A DNA stretch of 64,000 nt from Pseudorasbora parva. Taxonomy: Eukaryota; Chordata; Actinopteri; Cypriniformes; Gobionidae. This document shows, piece by piece, positions 63,801 through 64,000 of this stretch (within the stretch, counting starts at the first letter, position 1; each line of letters begins with the position of its first letter). Position numbers and translations under genes: made by a program. Location of the stretch: contig NC_090186.1 in the NCBI RefSeq assembly GCF_024679245.1, forward strand, positions 41,096,254 to 41,160,253. Reading direction: 5' to 3'. Under the pieces are notes generated by a model, which was given only the letters and a program-made list of their open reading frames with translations, made no database searches and was not told the origin of the DNA.

Positions 63801-64000
63801 AGCTCCACTTTATACTTCAGTGCCGACCCACAGTCCCCGAGCAGCTCCAGTAACCCGCGTCTGGACCGCGAGACGCCCTTCGGTTTCGGCTCTGGAACCG
63901 GGCTTGAAACTCTGGACGAGCTGAGCCCCATTTCCATAGACGGCGGGCTGCACAGGGACCTCGTCAGGGGCCTTTTGGGCCGAGCGGGGCCCTGCTACAC
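55707..64000 (+). CDS. xkr5: XK-related protein 5, 3' partial
   Basis: XKR proteins are multi-pass membrane proteins of the XK family; XKR4, 8 and 9 scramble phospholipids, whereas the role of XKR5 is not established. Seven exons join in phase: 55707-55809, 57558-57741, 59283-59467, 60116-60328, 61053-61222, 61389-61500, 63181-64000 (open at the edge), 595 residues so far. Exon count and borders match human XKR5. Diagnostic stretches are AERAALVSC, RWYRADGD, DVSALRMLEVLL, RPGHLQMP, SHWLMAALWLVSQQTDI, PSRFRMAGFY, YYRFLHPKSTE and, in the cytoplasmic tail, HHHWLLIRLALKTGD (412-426) and SSTLYFSADP. The last two exist in XKR5 but not in other paralogues that I recall. No start alternative is visible; ATG 55707 opens a hydrophobic segment. 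Confidence 0.94.
56299..56336. repeat. (CA)19 microsatellite
   Basis: In xkr5 intron 1, just before the MITE copy at 56367. Confidence 0.97.
56367..56909. mobile_element. TTAA-flanked MITE (copy 2), 543 bp, uninterrupted
   Basis: TTAA at 56363-56366 and 56910-56913. The full-length reference for the interrupted copy at 12234-13782. The ends are AGGGGTGGTT and AACACCCCT. Confidence 0.9.
56915..57250 (+). repeat. Dispersed repeat R, copy 9
   Basis: AAGGCTGCATTTATTTTATT at the start and CAGTGTCGCATGATCCTTCA inside. It directly abuts the MITE. Confidence 0.8.
57558..57741 (+). CDS. xkr5: xkr5 exon 2
   Basis: Residues 35-96: VSCVAFYLWQEELCLAGL, FALLLPGSLVQVLSFRWYR, and HTLHLGIFKR. Acceptor TTCATCAG. 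The donor AAAAG/GTGTGT is the first unit of a long GT run. Confidence 0.95.
57742..57834. repeat. (GT)46 microsatellite starting at the exon 2 donor
   Basis: A perfect 93-bp GT run directly after xkr5 exon 2. It creates false ORFs of alternating Cys-Val. Confidence 0.98.
57835..59282. other. xkr5 intron 2, remainder
   Basis: AT-rich sequence; TTAAGTAAGTACCCC at about 57910 starts a stretch that may be an old repeat. No exon is recognised. Confidence 0.45.
59283..59467 (+). CDS. xkr5: xkr5 exon 3
   Basis: Residues 96-158: FWDCSVREWTARG, VMQQADVSALRMLEVLLMTV, LLQTYALTVTSYGLSSP. Acceptor GTGTCAG, donor CCAG/GTCAGT. Confidence 0.95.
59515..60059 (+). mobile_element. SINE3-type retroposon with 5S-rRNA-derived head
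   Basis: The first 100 bp copy 5S rRNA, including the internal promoter: GAAGCTAAGCAGTGCTGAGC and CCTGGATGGGAGACCAACTG correspond to the A box-IE-C box region. A body of about 400 bp follows, then GCACTATATAAATGTAACTA and a (ATT)n tail typical of LINE-mobilised SINEs. In xkr5 intron 3. Confidence 0.9.
60116..60328 (+). CDS. xkr5: xkr5 exon 4
   Basis: Residues 158-229: SLSWALVLYSRACCLIRPG, LLWRAGMLAARFTSLALF. Acceptor TCTGCAG, donor ATGG/GTGAGT. Membrane segments. Confidence 0.95.
60430..60810 (-). repeat. Dispersed repeat R, copy 10 (inverted)
   Basis: Contains ATTTCTGAAGGATCATGTCA. In xkr5 intron 4. Confidence 0.8.
61053..61222 (+). CDS. xkr5: xkr5 exon 5
   Basis: Residues 229-285: SHWLMAALWLVSQQTDIYVG, WSWRVFNVILGG, DGPSRFRMAGFYT. 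Acceptor TTCTCAG, donor ACG/GTACGA. Confidence 0.95.
61389..61500 (+). CDS. xkr5: xkr5 exon 6
   Basis: Residues 286-323: VMLLENVTLLLAASDILTDA, then a last hydrophobic stretch. Acceptor TGTGTAG, donor CTCG/GTGAGA. Confidence 0.95.
61650..61995 (+). repeat. Dispersed repeat R, copy 11
   Basis: Contains TTAGTGTCACATGATCCTTC. In xkr5 intron 6. Confidence 0.8.
62308..63020. repeat. Repeat D, copy 3
   Basis: From AAGGGTTACTTCAGCGATTA to GCGCTGAAGTACTCCTTTAA, with TTAA directly outside both ends. Close to the copy at 35803-36645. Confidence 0.85.
63181..64000 (+). CDS. xkr5: xkr5 exon 7 (last), cut by the window edge
   Basis: Residues 323 onward. GLTSLILYYRFLHPKSTE ends the membrane part; the rest is a long cytoplasmic tail with HHHWLLIRLALKTGD, an acidic Glu-rich block and SSTLYFSADP. 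The frame is open to the last base. Acceptor TTTCTCAG. Confidence 0.95.

Overview
The window is vertebrate, almost certainly from a cyprinid-like teleost. Its genes are split into exons with GT-AG (and one GC-AG) introns, its proteins read as fish orthologues of human genes, and the non-coding DNA is packed with DNA transposons, palindromic MITEs, a 5S-rRNA-derived SINE and dinucleotide runs typical of zebrafish/carp-type genomes. I assembled four protein-coding genes by joining exons whose phases match exactly.

Layout from left to right. Positions 1-9953 lie in the last intron of garem2 and are dominated by a 43-bp tandem repeat (325-9666). Exon 5 of garem2 (minus strand) follows at 9991-10148. 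Exons 4, 3, 2 and 1 run up to the start codon at 25122; the terminal SAM-encoding exon lies off the left edge. Intron 4 of garem2 holds a four-level nest of transposons. Positions 25123-32345 are intergenic and contain Tc1-like relics, one of them split by a 1.7-kb foldback element. A complete 15-exon prep gene (prolyl endopeptidase, minus strand, 709 aa) occupies 32346-42558. Head-to-head with it on the plus strand is a prdm1 paralogue (six coding exons, 45036-54301, 639 aa), followed in the same direction by xkr5 (exons 1-7 from 55707), which is cut by the right edge.

The genes are not an operon and share no pathway: garem2 is a receptor-tyrosine-kinase adaptor, prep a cytosolic peptidase, prdm1 a transcriptional repressor and xkr5 an XK-family membrane protein. 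PREP and PRDM1 are also divergent neighbours in human 6q21, so that pair is conserved synteny, here drawn close together.

The most unusual items are the satellite array, which keeps perfect 43-bp register over 217 monomers, carries a CCAAT box in each unit and has a recognisable single-copy progenitor in garem2 intron 2; prep exon 13, which encodes the catalytic serine, is a multiple of three in length, and is flanked by a GC donor intron on one side and a 108-nt intron that is half CA repeat on the other; the xkr5 exon 2 donor, which is the first unit of a (GT)46 run; and several transposon insertions whose empty sites can be read from a second copy in the same window. I saw no tRNA, functional rRNA, CRISPR or viral gene.
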